Source of the DNA: Clostridiaceae bacterium
GTDB taxonomy: Bacteria > Bacillota > Clostridia > Lachnospirales > Lachnospiraceae
Length of the DNA: 64,000 nucleotides
Direction: 5' to 3'
Assembly (NCBI GenBank): GCA_910575585.1
Contig: CAJTGF010000019.1
Coordinates: 1 to 64,000 of the forward strand
The notes beneath the pieces are model-generated. The model was given only the letters and a program-made list of their open reading frames with translations. It was not told the origin of the DNA and searched no databases. The first letter of the stretch is position 1, and every line of letters begins with the position of its first letter. Both the position numbers and the translations under genes were made by a program. Positions 8,328-17,876 of the stretch are shown in pieces.

Positions 8328-9822
8328 TCATTCCTTCCCCAAAAGAGTAAACTCCGCCATGTCCGCCTCCTGACTGTTCCTTCCGATCATTACCTGGAAT
8401 CTGCCGGGTTCTGCTCTAAACTCCATATCCTTCCCATAGAATTTAAGCATATCCTGCCGGATTTCAAATTCTGCCGTCCTCCGCTCCCCTGCTTTCAGCT
8501 CCAGCCTGCAAAAGCCTTTCAGCTCCTTTACCGGGCGGACTACACTTCCTGATACATCCCTGATGTACATCTGGACGATTTCCACCCCGGCCACAGAGCT
8601 TTCATTGGCAACCTCCACCCAGGCGCGCAAAGTTTCGTTCGGATGCAGCCTGTCTGAACTAAGCCTGATTCTGCCATAAGATGCTTTATGGTAAGACAGA
8701 CCGTACCCAAAGGGATACAGAGGGTCATTGGGGCAGTCTAAGTATCTGGAAGTAAACCGGCTGCTGTGAGACGAAGCGCCTGCCAGTCGGCCTGTCTGAA
8801 AATGAGAATAGTATACAGGCATCTGCCCCGCACATCTGGGAAAGCTCATGGTAAGCCTCCCTGACGGATTCACTTTCCCAAAAATGATATCCGCCAATCC
8901 ATGCCCTCCCTCTGTTCCCGGAAACCATGCCTCCAGAACAGCGTCCGCCTGCTGTCGGATATCAGTCAAAATAAGAGGGCGGCCGCTGAAGAGGACCAGC
9001 ACGATCGGTTTCCCCTGCCTCCTCACTTCCTCCAGAAGCTGCCGCTGAATCTTCGGGATATCAGGCTGTGTCCTGCTGCCTCCCTCCCCGCTCTGCCTGG
9101 GATGCTCTCCCAAAGCCATGATGACCACATCCGCTTTTTGGGCCGCGTTTACGGCTTCCTGCAGCTGCCTCTCTGCCTCCGCAGCATCCTTCTGCCCATC
9201 TGCCTCCTCTTTTCCGGCTTTCCCGAAAAGTCCCAGAGCGGATTCGTCCTCCAGATAGCCGCATCCTCTGGCAGTGAGAAGACGTTCTTCTCCCAGCGCC
9301 TCCCCAAGAGCTTCCTTTAATGTCACTGTGTCATCTCTATTTCCATGAACTGCCCACAGCCCCATCAAATCCTTACTGTCTCCGTAAGGCCCGATCAGCG
9401 CCGCCTTTTTTATGGAATTCGGGTTGAGAGGGAGAAGTCCGTCCCGGTTCTCCAACAGCACCACGGTTTCCGCTGCCAGCTCTCTGGCTTTCTCCCTGTG
9501 GGCCGGACAGCAGAACAGCTTTCTTTCAGCCGACTCGTCCGCTCCTCTGTAAGGGTCTTCAAAAAGCCCCAATTTATTTTTCAATTTCAAAACTCTCCAT
9601 ACGGCCTGGTCAATCTTTTCCATGCTTATTTTCCCGTCCTCCAAAAGAGGCTTCAATTCATTGGCATAGCAAGAAGTCTTCATATCTATGTCCACCCCCG
9701 CCTCCATAGCCAGGAAGGCAGCCTCCCCGGCATCTTCCGCCACGCCGTGGGCAATCAGTTCTTGGATGGCCGCATAGTCCGTGATAACCACTCCGTCAAA
9801 TCCCCACTCCTGCCAGATTGAT
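8328..9822 (-). pseudogene. GH3 beta-glucosidase-like, 5' end lost
   Basis: About 495 codons of a family 3 glycoside hydrolase. The frame is open to about 9822 without a start: it begins within the catalytic domain just before WGFDGVVITDY, whose aspartate is the family nucleophile. The C-terminal (alpha/beta)6-type domain (WFPGTEGGHGLADIIFG) and the fibronectin-like tail (from FGYGLSYH) are complete. Some 250 N-terminal residues are missing, replaced by the repeat at 9826-10053. Not expected to be active, as most of the TIM barrel is absent. Confidence 0.88.
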
Positions 9823-9825
9823 GTA

Positions 9826-10053
9826 CTCTCGGAGTCTCTTTGTGCCTGATTTTGTGAGATGATTTTTTGTCAGATGCGCATACCCAAGGGCATACCGTAA
9901 TACATGCTCCTACGGAGCGGCGGCACTCTGCGCCACAAGGTATCAATTCATGTGCATATGACGGAAAATCAGCAGCTCCAGTCCTATATCGATGCCGGAA
10001 TGATCCACCGCTCTCCTCCTTCTGCTAACATTCTTTTAGAGCGTGTTTGAAAA
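9826..10053. repeat. Dispersed repeat family II, copy 1
   Basis: Shares with 57981-58236 a left block (CTCTTTGTGCCTGATTTTG followed by TGAGATG), an internal block GCGCATATGACGGAAAATC and the end motif GAGCGTGTTTGAA, here in the opposite orientation. It breaks the GH3 gene. Probably the remains of an IS or MITE; no transposase is visible. Confidence 0.6.
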
Positions 10054-10074
10054 TTCTCTTTCAGTTTGAGGTAA

Positions 10075-10113
10075 CAAAAGGGCATCCGATTCACATTGTG
10101 AAATCGGATGCCC
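10075..10113 (-). terminator. Rho-independent terminator of the flavoprotein gene
   Basis: Stem GGGCATCCGATT / AATCGGATGCCC followed on the minus strand by TTTTGTT, 27 bp after the stop at 10140. Confidence 0.85.
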
Positions 10114-10139
10114 TGATTTTATCAGAGAACAGGTCACAT

Positions 10140-12188
10140 TTATGCCCGATGAGCCGCGTTTTTGCCTGCCAGTCGGCCAAATGTAACGCTCCGCCCGGCG
10201 GCAGCGCCTGCCAGCAGGTTGGGATAGCTGGCGTCGAAGTAGCTGCCGGAACAGTCGCCCGCCACATAAAGGCCTTCAATGGGCTTGCCCTCGGTATCTA
10301 CAGCGTTCATGTTGGTATCGATTTTAATGCCGTCCAGGGTACAGATGAAGTAGCCTCCCGACATGCGCAGACCCTCAAAGGGCGCGGTACGAAGCTGAGA
10401 CAGGCGGTATGCCTCCTTGCCGAAGTCCTCATCCGCCTGCTTGTCATACAGCTCATTGTATCGGTCCACAGTGGCCTTAAAGTTGTCCGCAGGCAGACCC
10501 AGCTTCTCAGCCAGCTCCTCAATGGTGTCGGCCTTCACCACGATGCCCTGCTCCCGATACATGGGCATGAAGACCCCCTCGTTGAGATCCAGAGGCCACA
10601 CTGGATCTGTGCCATTGGCATGGGGAAACATACGGCTGCAGCCGTGGGAGTCGAACCGCTCCATATCCTTGATGTAGTCAGCATCCCACACCATGGCATA
10701 GGTCATACCGGGCAGGTTGAAGGCGTCGTGGAGGATGTGGTCGTAGCAGCCGCTCTCGTTAGTGAACCGGTTGCCGTTCAGATCCACCTTCAGGAACGGC
10801 TGGGAACCCATCCAGAACAGCACGCCTTCCTCCTGGCAGCCCACCTGATCCGGCTTGATGCCGCCGCGGTCAAAGAGCATGGAGGAATGGGCGTCATCCA
10901 TGGCGGCTCCGGCCCAGAGACAGGCCTTGATTCCGTCGCCCTGGCTTCCGGGGTAGGAGTAGTTGATGTTGATCATCTTCACGGTCTCGGGCTGAAGAGC
11001 CTTAAGCATATCCATATTCAGGCTGTAGCCGCCGGTGCAGACGATCACGCCCTTGCTGGTATTGTAGCGGACATAACCCTCATCGGTCCTGGCATAGATA
11101 CCGGTGACCTTGCCGCCTTCTTTGATCAGCTCCACCAGGGAAGTGCCGTAGTGGATCTCCAATCCCAGCCCCTGGCCGTAGTCCTTCAAAACGCTGGCAA
11201 TCCTGGCTGTCTGGCTGTCATGGTCGCCCTCCATAGTGCTGAACTGAACCGAATGACCCACATCGAAAACAGGATAGCGCACCTCATGGGAGTGATCGTC
11301 TACCTCATGCTTAAAGAAAATATCTTTTTCGGCCAGCCGGTCCGTATACCAATCGATTGCCTCACCGGATTTATCAGCCCAGACCTTGTACAGCCGCTGG
11401 TCGCCGTAGCCGTTGGACTGGCGGTACATCTCGGTGATCACATCAAACTTGTCCGGATTGTCGTTGTTTTCAATCTGCTGCCTGCTGCCGATGGCACCCA
11501 GAGTGTCCCGGACACCGGAACCGCCGTAGTCCTCGCCAAATTTTTCTATAAGGATGGTTTTGGCGCCCTCCTCCACAGCGGCGCAAGCGGCGAACAGCCC
11601 GGCGGTGCCGGCGCCAATGACCAACACTTCGGTGTCTGCCGTCTTAACCACGTCGGCATCGGCAATGACCGGTGCCTCACCCAGCCAGTCAACGGTTTCC
11701 TGTCCGTCATTCCCGTCATTCCCGCCGTTCCCGTCCCGGATCATGCTTACATCTATCCCCTTGGCCTGAGCGATACAATCTTCCAGGGCGGCCCTGACGG
11801 CTTTGGAAGTCACAGTGGCTCCGGAGACCCCGTCAACGTCGATGCTCTGCTTGTCCAGGATTTCCTGAGCCATCTTCTCGCCCACAGGCTTGCCCAAGCC
11901 CTCGGTTTCCCCGGCAGTGTCCACGACAGCGGAGATGATCTTGGTTTCATCTACTTCGATGGTAACAGTCACGTCGCTCTCCATGCCCTTGGCGCTGGCG
12001 GAGTAAGTACCTGGGATGTAAATCCCCGTCTCCTGGCTGGCGGAGGGGGAAGGGGCAACAGCAGAGCCGGAAGATCCGGAATCGTCCGGCGTGCCGCAGG
12101 CGGCCAGTGTGCCCAGCGCGGCAATGCCCGCCATACCGGCGGCACCTTTGAGAAAATTGCGGCGGGAAAGTTCTTTGTTCATGTTCAT
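10140..12188 (-). CDS. FMN-binding and FAD-dependent fumarate reductase-like lipoprotein
   Basis: 682 aa. Twin-arginine-like start (SRRNFLKG) with a lipobox-like LAAC at about 27-30 indicates export and possible lipid anchoring. An FMN-binding domain follows (about 55-145), with the SGAT motif whose threonine takes covalent FMN. The FAD_binding_2 domain (VLVIGAGTAGLFAACAA at about 189) runs to the C-terminus (GLYVAGDCSGSYFDASYPNLLAG). This family includes flavocytochrome-type fumarate, urocanate and other extracellular electron-accepting reductases; the substrate is unknown. A similar protein without the FMN domain lies at 45772. An IS sits 25 bp upstream of the start and separates it from any native promoter. 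Confidence 0.9.
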   Translation of the reverse strand: MNMNKELSRRNFLKGAAGMAGIAALGTLAACGTPDDSGSSGSAVAPSPSASQETGIYIPGTYSASAKGMESDVTVTIEVDETKIISAVVDTAGETEGLGKPVGEKMAQEILDKQSIDVDGVSGATVTSKAVRAALEDCIAQAKGIDVSMIRDGNGGNDGNDGQETVDWLGEAPVIADADVVKTADTEVLVIGAGTAGLFAACAAVEEGAKTILIEKFGEDYGGSGVRDTLGAIGSRQQIENNDNPDKFDVITEMYRQSNGYGDQRLYKVWADKSGEAIDWYTDRLAEKDIFFKHEVDDHSHEVRYPVFDVGHSVQFSTMEGDHDSQTARIASVLKDYGQGLGLEIHYGTSLVELIKEGGKVTGIYARTDEGYVRYNTSKGVIVCTGGYSLNMDMLKALQPETVKMININYSYPGSQGDGIKACLWAGAAMDDAHSSMLFDRGGIKPDQVGCQEEGVLFWMGSQPFLKVDLNGNRFTNESGCYDHILHDAFNLPGMTYAMVWDADYIKDMERFDSHGCSRMFPHANGTDPVWPLDLNEGVFMPMYREQGIVVKADTIEELAEKLGLPADNFKATVDRYNELYDKQADEDFGKEAYRLSQLRTAPFEGLRMSGGYFICTLDGIKIDTNMNAVDTEGKPIEGLYVAGDCSGSYFDASYPNLLAGAAAGRSVTFGRLAGKNAAHRA

Positions 12189-12213
12189 GTTTATGTTCCT
12201 CCCTTTTGTTCAT

Positions 12214-14019
12214 ATAACTTCTCGGAATCTTCAGCCCTTATTTCATGGGGCTTTCAGAACCTATCTTTCAAAAATCACCCACTTTTTTTCTCAAAAACAC
12301 TTGACAAACCAGTCAAAAAATGCGGCGCTTCGCGCCCTTGATCAAAAAGTACTTTTTTGATTGGAGGCGATTTTTGATGTTACCTTGTAACCCTGGCGGT
12401 CATGCCGCCTTTCAGGATACTTTCGTATCCCAGTTCCTTAAATTTTACCCTGATCCCTTTGTGCTTCCAAAAAGCACTTGGGATTATATCGTGCAGTTTT
12501 GGTACCTCGATCTTTCCAAGACGGATTCTATCATGCGGGAATGTTACTCTGTCTTTGGCCCGGAACCACGACTCCCTTCCTGCATGCTGCGCTCCTACCT
12601 GCTTGCTTTGAAACTGAAAGTTACTTCCATCACCGTCTGGTGCCGCATGCTTAAGGAATCTCCCCTTTATGCCATCCTCAGCGGGTTCTCTTTTGGCGAT
12701 ACCCCTGGTGTCGGTACTTTTTATGATTTCTTTTCCCGCGTCTGGCAGGATGACTCCAACAACCTTTCTCCGAAAGACTGGTTCCCTAAAATGAAGAAAA
12801 CTCCCAAGGGAAAGAAGAAAGGTGATAAGACTCCCTGCGATTCTTCCAGCACTGCTTCAAAACTTCTTCCCCTGCTGGAACGCTGGCAGTTAAAGCCTGA
12901 GAATCCCTTTTTCCTCATTTTCCGGCTTTATCACCAGCAGTTCCTGGACCAGTCCATCCACAGGGGGCTGGTTAATCACCGGCACCTGGCTCTTGCCGGT
13001 GACGGCACCCCTGTCCGTACTGCCGCACAGCAGCGCAAAAAGCGCATCTGCGATTGTAAGGAGAAAGGCTGTTCTTCTTGTAACTGTAAACGCCATTATT
13101 CCCAGCCCGACTGTAACTGGGGATGGGACTCTCACAGGGAATCCTATTTCTTCGGTTACCACCTCTACATGTATGTGGCTTCCGATTCCTTCAGCGATCT
13201 CCCTGTGTTTCCGCTTTTAGAGCGGGCCTCCCGGCATGACATGCTTTCCTTCCTGCATTCCTTTTTCACTATGAAAGCGTATCTTCCGAAATTCCGCATT
13301 GAAAAGCTCCTTCTGGATTCCGCACACGACGCTTACCCTGTTTATGAATACTGCAGACGGGAACATATCACACCGTTTATCGACCTCAATCCCGGACATA
13401 CCGGGCATTTTACCTATAAGGACGATTTTTCAATCGATGACGATGGTGTCCCTGTCTGTAAGTTGGGCTTACGTATGCATAAAGATGGATACGAGGCTGC
13501 CAAACACCGGGCAAAATACCGGTGCCCGAAATCAAACCGGAAACGCGGCTGCTTTTGTGAACACCCTTGTTCACCGGCAAAATATGGAAGAACCGTACAC
13601 ATCTTTACCGATGACAATCCAAGGTTATTTAACATACCGCCAAGGGACTCTAAAGCATGGGAAAAGGAATATGACAGAAGAACTTCTGTGGAGCGCTCCA
13701 ACAAGCGGGAGAAAGAGGACTATAAATTAGAAGACGGCAGGCACCGCTCGACGAAGATGTGGTACTGCCGCCTCTACGGCATCATGATGCTGCAGCATCT
13801 TGATGCCTGGGAAATGCCATCGACTGAGGCATTTCAAGAATCATTATTAGGATTCACCGCCTAATAATGATATCTTAAGCGATTCCATAAGATTTTTCAA
13901 GGCATAGTACCCGCTATGTCCAATGTTTATGTCCATTTTTCTCAAATTTCTTTTCCTGCACGATATTCAGTTGTCAATTTTCAGTTAGAATCACATTCAT
14001 TGAGATTCCGAGAAGTTAT
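12214..14019 (+). mobile_element. Complete insertion sequence, about 1.8 kb
   Basis: Bounded by inverted repeats ATAACTTCTCGGAATCT (12214-12230) and its complement at 14003-14019, with one or two mismatches beyond. It contains a single transposase gene. Flanking TA dinucleotides are the only candidate target duplication. The left end lies just upstream of the flavoprotein ribosome site. Confidence 0.8.
12377..13864 (+). CDS. DDE-type IS transposase
   Basis: 495 aa from ATG 12377, chosen for GGAGG upstream; the frame continues upstream to 12320 without a site. Features typical of IS4/IS5/IS1182-like DDE enzymes: an N-terminal DNA-binding part, LALAGDGTPV (first acidic residue, about 210), a cysteine-rich insert (CDCKEKGCSSCNC, about 225-240), LLDSAHDAYPVYEY (about 320) and a late glutamate in RRTSVERSNKREKEDYKLE (about 440-460). 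The Cys-rich insert suggests metal binding. The frame looks intact and lies within matching inverted repeats, so the IS may be active. Confidence 0.85.
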   Translation: MLPCNPGGHAAFQDTFVSQFLKFYPDPFVLPKSTWDYIVQFWYLDLSKTDSIMRECYSVFGPEPRLPSCMLRSYLLALKLKVTSITVWCRMLKESPLYAILSGFSFGDTPGVGTFYDFFSRVWQDDSNNLSPKDWFPKMKKTPKGKKKGDKTPCDSSSTASKLLPLLERWQLKPENPFFLIFRLYHQQFLDQSIHRGLVNHRHLALAGDGTPVRTAAQQRKKRICDCKEKGCSSCNCKRHYSQPDCNWGWDSHRESYFFGYHLYMYVASDSFSDLPVFPLLERASRHDMLSFLHSFFTMKAYLPKFRIEKLLLDSAHDAYPVYEYCRREHITPFIDLNPGHTGHFTYKDDFSIDDDGVPVCKLGLRMHKDGYEAAKHRAKYRCPKSNRKRGCFCEHPCSPAKYGRTVHIFTDDNPRLFNIPPRDSKAWEKEYDRRTSVERSNKREKEDYKLEDGRHRSTKMWYCRLYGIMMLQHLDAWEMPSTEAFQESLLGFTA

Positions 14020-14086
14020 GAAAGTTGCATAAATTTAGGGGCTAAATTTCTGTAATTATTTTTTGCCTCCTTTCCGCCTATCCACG

Positions 14087-14124
14087 CAAAAAAGCCGCCC
14101 GTTTTTTCATGCCGGACGGCTTTT
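14087..14124. terminator. Bidirectional rho-independent terminator
   Basis: AAAAAGCCGCCCG / CGGACGGCTTTT stem with T-runs on both sides. It lies just after the IS and downstream of the small minus-strand frame ending at 14187. Confidence 0.75.
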
Positions 14125-14186
14125 AGCGTAATGTGATAGATCAAATATTATTTTTTTTGGTTGGTAGGCTTTGAAAAGCCTTGTAT

Positions 14187-14426
14187 TTACAGTGTTCTTA
14201 TTAAGAAACAATCATATGGGATAAATGGCTCTTCCAATAAATAAACAATGACCCCGCATCCAGCCATTACACAATATTCTTCCATAGGCGCTATTATAAC
14301 TTTTTCTACATCTCCATAAAAATCTCCAATACATACCACTTTATCAGATGATTTTATTTTCAGTAAAACCGTTTCATATTCACTATAAACTTCGTAATGG
14401 ATGCTTTCTGCTAATTTTTTATTTCC
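14187..14426 (-). pseudogene. Remnant of a small unknown protein, no start codon
   Basis: An open frame of about 79 codons with protein-like composition (...HYEVYSEYETVLLKIKSS..., ...GCGVIVYLLEEPFIPY...) ends at TAA 14187-14189. A ribosome-site-like GAGGAGA precedes it, but no ATG, GTG or TTG lies at the expected place, and a stop precedes the frame at 14427. Likely a gene that lost its start, or a truncated one. I do not recognise the family. Confidence 0.4.
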
Positions 14427-14522
14427 TTATCTCCTCTATTATTTGGTAAAATTAATTTGTATTACCGACATGTTCGAAACATCAAATACCTGCCAGACAG
14501 TAACTTGAACATTATCACTGCT

Positions 14523-15238
14523 TCATGGCATGCTTTCCCCAATGGGGATCTCATAAACCTCTTTCTCCAGGTATTCCCAGTCTCCGCTGCCCACCGATTC
14601 ATAGGAAGTCCAGGCCACCTTGAGTTGGGTTTCGGATATGTAAAATCTGATGCGGATTTCAACTCCGCCACTTGTGTCAATATCAGGCTTTGCCACATAA
14701 TCAAAGGTGTAAACCGTGTGTTCCTCCCCCCAGTCTGACATGTCCCGGTAATAGAGCTCCGCGTTTCGGGCAGGTGTCTTCAACAGCCCAAACAGCTTCT
14801 CCTGCTCCTCTTTTCCAGGGGCATAAAAATAGCATCGGGCGCCATTGGATGTAAGGTAAAATTCATCTTCTCCTGCCTTGTCCTGGAACAGGATTTCGCC
14901 GTCGCGCAGATCCAGAGCCTATGCTCCTCCTGTGCCAGCCCGCACATGATATCGCTGCCCGTACCGGGGTATTCATATAAAACGGATTCGCTTTCATCAA
15001 GGATCCGAAGATCATATTCATAGGTTTTCTCATAATCTTCTGCCTTCTCCCATTGAAGGTAACCGTATGCCCCCTCAACGGGAATATTTTTATGATATGT
15101 GGTATAATCTCTTGTATTACCGGACGGATATATGATCTCATACGTGCCCCCGCCTGACTCCGAATCACAGCCCATCATCAGCAGCGCGGCGGCCATACAG
15201 CAGAGAGAAAACCCGCGGCGCGTCCTGTTTGCTTTCAT
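14523..15238 (-). pseudogene. Frameshifted lipoprotein of unknown function
   Basis: Starts at ATG 15238 with a lipoprotein signal (LLMMGC). The frame changes near 14925: downstream, the protein continues in another frame (LDLRDGEILFQDKAGEDEFY ... to the stop at 14523). Joining the two gives one continuous protein of about 238 aa; a single base appears to be missing around CATAGGCTCTGG. Function unknown; a small surface or secreted lipoprotein is likely. It precedes, on the opposite strand, the sigma/anti-sigma pair. Confidence 0.75.
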
Positions 15239-15307
15239 ATCTGCCCTCTTTCCTTATTTATAACTCATTATAAAAGGCTGTAAATTTCAAGTCAATGAAA
15301 AATCCGG

Positions 15308-15336
15308 TGAAACTTTTTATCTGCCTGCAGCATCAA
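15308..15336 (+). promoter_or_regulatory. Candidate ECF-sigma promoter
   Basis: TGAAAC (15308-15313), 17 bases, then CATCAA (15331-15336). This resembles ECF promoters with a TGAAAC -35 element, such as those used by SigV-like factors, and lies directly upstream of the sigma gene, suggesting autoregulation. Confidence 0.45.
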
Positions 15337-15368
15337 ACATATTAGAAAGGCAAAAGGAGGTGGTTACC

Positions 15369-15929
15369 TTGGTAATATTTCCCGGGAAAAAAGAGAAAAC
15401 CAGCAAGGAGTTGATCGAGCATATAATTTTAGAAAAATATAACCATTATTACCGCCTTGCCTTCAGTTATGCGCACAATGAAGAGGACGCAAAGGATATT
15501 GTGCAGAACGGGGCATATAAGGCTTTAAGAAGTCACCATACCTTAAAAGACCTTCAACTGGCGGAGACATGGCTGTATCGGATCATGCTCAATGAATGTT
15601 TTCAGTATATACGCCGGCCCAAACATATCTCATATGAGCGGATACTGGATGAGGAAGACGCAGACTTGGGCAGTACGGAGGATACCTATGCCAACGTAGA
15701 TTTACAGAACGCCATCCATATGCTTCCTGAGAAAGACAAGGCGGTGATTATCTTAAAATATTTTGAGGATAAAAAGCTGGAAGAGATTTCCCATATCCTG
15801 GACGAAAATATCAGCACCGTTAAAAGCAGACTGTACCGCGCCATGAAAAAGCTGCGGGCGGTATTAGATGACAGACCAGCTTATGGCAATGACGACAAAT
15901 ATACCAAAAAGGCAGGTGGGACAAAGTGA
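15369..15929 (+). CDS. ECF RNA polymerase sigma factor (SigV-like)
   Basis: 186 aa from TTG 15369, chosen because AGGAGG lies eight bases upstream; the GTG at 15360 overlaps that site. Region 2 (LAFSYAHNEEDAKDIVQNGAYKA, about 25-50) and region 4 (MLPEKDKAVIILKYFEDKKLEEISHIL...STVKSRLYRAMKKLR, about 115-165) are clear. Directs RNA polymerase to stress promoters. The stop overlaps the anti-sigma start, and pairing with an RsiV-like protein suggests control by regulated proteolysis in response to a cell-envelope signal such as lysozyme. Confidence 0.92.
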   Translation: MVIFPGKKEKTSKELIEHIILEKYNHYYRLAFSYAHNEEDAKDIVQNGAYKALRSHHTLKDLQLAETWLYRIMLNECFQYIRRPKHISYERILDEEDADLGSTEDTYANVDLQNAIHMLPEKDKAVIILKYFEDKKLEEISHILDENISTVKSRLYRAMKKLRAVLDDRPAYGNDDKYTKKAGGTK

Positions 15930-16831
15930 TGCACGATCTCGTTGAAAGGGAACTTCTGTTGTTAAAAAAAGAATATGAGAAACCGCAAATGTCACAGGCA
16001 CAGGTTGAAGAGCTGCGCGCAAAAATGGAGGAGGCAAAGATGGCAGATAAAAAGGACAAGATAAAAAGAATACGGACCAGGGCTGCGTTAACAGCAGCCG
16101 CATTTGTGGGATCATTTTTGATTCTGCCAAACACATCTCCGGTTATTGCCCACGCAATGGAGCAAATACCGGTGCTGGGGAAATTGATAGAAGTGGTAAC
16201 GTTCCGTGATTATGAGTATGAATCAGACAGAAACCATGCGGATATCCAAGTTCCGGAAATTAAGGTGGAACTTGGCCTGCCGGAGGATCAAACTCTGGAA
16301 AATCTGGAGCGGACAACCGATGAAATAAACCGGGAGATCAAAAAGATTACGGACAGTCTCATAGAAGAGTTTGAGACCTATCTGGAGAAGGAGGAGGGCT
16401 ATCAGGATATCCTGGTAAAAAGTGAAATTCTGACTGCAACCGCCGACTATTTTACATTAAAGCTTCTGTGTTATCAGGGCGCGGGCAGCGGTTATCAGTG
16501 GAATTATTACTATACCATTGATCTGAATACCGGGAAGCGCCTGCAGTTAAAAGATGTGTTTATGGAAGGGGCCGATTATATTACGCCTATCAGCGAAGCG
16601 ATCAAAGAACAGATGAAGGCACAGATGGATGCGGATGAAAATGTCTATTATTGGCTGGACGATGAGATTGAGGAGTGGAATTTTAAGTCTGTCACGGATG
16701 AGACATCGTTTTATATCAATGAAAACGGCAATGTTGTGATTGGATTCAATGAGGGCGATGTGGCTCCCATGTATATGGGGGCAGTGGAATTTGAGATACC
16801 TGGGAATGTATTGAACGATATCAGAAAGTGA
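15929..16831 (+). CDS. RsiV-like membrane anti-sigma factor
   Basis: 300 aa. A cytoplasmic N-terminus (about 1-48), one membrane segment (AALTAAAFVGSFLILP, about 50-70) and an extracellular domain with a DUF3298-like C-terminus (YYYTIDLNTGKRLQLKDVF, then FYINENGNVVIGFNEGDVAP). In Bacillus and Clostridioides RsiV binds lysozyme and is then cleaved, freeing SigV. ATG 15929 overlaps the sigma stop by one base (TGATG), indicating coupled translation. Confidence 0.85.
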   Translation: MHDLVERELLLLKKEYEKPQMSQAQVEELRAKMEEAKMADKKDKIKRIRTRAALTAAAFVGSFLILPNTSPVIAHAMEQIPVLGKLIEVVTFRDYEYESDRNHADIQVPEIKVELGLPEDQTLENLERTTDEINREIKKITDSLIEEFETYLEKEEGYQDILVKSEILTATADYFTLKLLCYQGAGSGYQWNYYYTIDLNTGKRLQLKDVFMEGADYITPISEAIKEQMKAQMDADENVYYWLDDEIEEWNFKSVTDETSFYINENGNVVIGFNEGDVAPMYMGAVEFEIPGNVLNDIRK

Positions 16832-16840
16832 TGTAAGGAA

Positions 16841-16865
16841 GGGGCGGGAGGACCGCCCCTTTGCC
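16841..16865 (+). terminator. Terminator after the sigma/anti-sigma operon
   Basis: GGGGCGG / CCGCCCC stem followed by TTTG, 10 bp after the stop at 16831. Confidence 0.7.
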
Positions 16866-16966
16866 TGCGTTTAATTGCTTGATACCGGTGTCATCTGTGT
16901 GTCTGCGAAGCGACGACGCAGTGGGGCCTGCGGCTAGTACAGCATTGCAGACGTGCAGAGGGCGGT

Positions 16967-17368
16967 TTAAGGCTGATGCCCGGCTCCCATATTTTCCTGC
17001 TTCCACTGCATCCACCTGCCGCCATTCATCAAAAGTTTCCAGGCTCCCCGGTAGTCCAGGCCGAAATAGTCAAACTGCCGCATCAGATTGCTGACCAGCT
17101 GCCCTTCCGGCCTGCTGGCGCCCATACAGCAGCCGCCTTTTAAGACCATCTGGCTGCCTTTATAATCAGCTTTCGCGTTTTCGTGTATCCGGTACTTATC
17201 CAGCAGACTCACATAAAGCTCCCGCAGCTGTCCATTGTCCACACCTTCTGTACACCAGACGGCGTAGATCAGCATCGTAGAGTCTTGTTCCTTTGAGAGA
17301 TAGGTGAGAAAATACTCCGCCGCCAGCGTGTATTGTTGGGATTTCATCACCTGGATATCATATTCCAC
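16967..17368 (-). CDS. Hypothetical protein, probably part of a broken gene
   Basis: 133-codon frame from GTG 17368. The first 16 residues (EYDIQVMKSQQYTLAA) look like the end of the conserved region of the Rpn-like family whose 5' part lies upstream in other frames. The remainder (TYLSKEQDSTMLIYAVWC... KGGCCMGASRPEGQLV...) is unlike that family and unrecognised. It may be a chimera formed by deletion. No convincing ribosome site. Confidence 0.4.
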   Translation of the reverse strand: MEYDIQVMKSQQYTLAAEYFLTYLSKEQDSTMLIYAVWCTEGVDNGQLRELYVSLLDKYRIHENAKADYKGSQMVLKGGCCMGASRPEGQLVSNLMRQFDYFGLDYRGAWKLLMNGGRWMQWKQENMGAGHQP

Positions 17369-17806
17369 GGTTCCTCCCGGCGGTTACCATCCGGATTTTC
17401 AGCGTTTCAGGCGTTGATGCATGATGCCTCAAAAACAATACGGCGGAATGAGGAAGGGTCACGGTAAGGATATTTCCATTAACCGTCCCTTCATCCAGCG
17501 CGATTTGAGTATCGTACTCAAAAAATCGGATCAACATGCTGTTATCGGTACTGCTCTGACATTCCAGATGGTATTTTTTTGTTTCTGTTCCTTCTATTCT
17601 GAAACTGGTGTCCGTAATCCGTTCCTCTTCATTTCCGCCCTGCTGGTTCAGAAAGTGCTCGTTTGGGGAGAAGACGATTTTTTCCTGTCCCGAATAATTC
17701 CCCGAACACCTCGTTTATCACAGGGATGATTAGGGGGGCTGCAATCATTCAGCAGCGTGCGGAACACATCGTCATACGGCGTATTCGTTATCCTTACATT
17801 GCCCAT
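17317..17806 (-). pseudogene. Rpn/transposase-like PD-(D/E)XK family gene, multiply frameshifted
   Basis: ATG 17806 with AAAGGAG upstream begins TPYDDVFRTLLNDC, the hallmark start of a family abundant in Lachnospiraceae. A frame change near 17735 (run of C) leads into LIIPVINEVFGE. Another near 17680 leads into SPNEHFLNQQGG...RITDTSF...KKYHLECQS, and a third near 17375 into EYDIQVMKSQQYT. The intact family is thought to be a nuclease or transposase-related protein. At least three frameshifts make this copy non-functional. Confidence 0.75.
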
Positions 17807-17876
17807 GGTTATCCGCTCCTTTTATTATATTTTACCACATCGGGCAAATTTACTCAATCAGAAAACACACGGTTCG

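Noticed and set aside
10047-12341. A 764-codon plus-strand frame opposite the flavoprotein gene
   Set aside because: It is the antisense shadow of the FMN/FAD reductase gene (10140-12188), whose motifs, signal sequence, ribosome site and terminator are all on the minus strand.
12320-12376. Upstream start for the IS transposase at ATG 12320
   Set aside because: No ribosome site precedes it, whereas GGAGG precedes ATG 12377.
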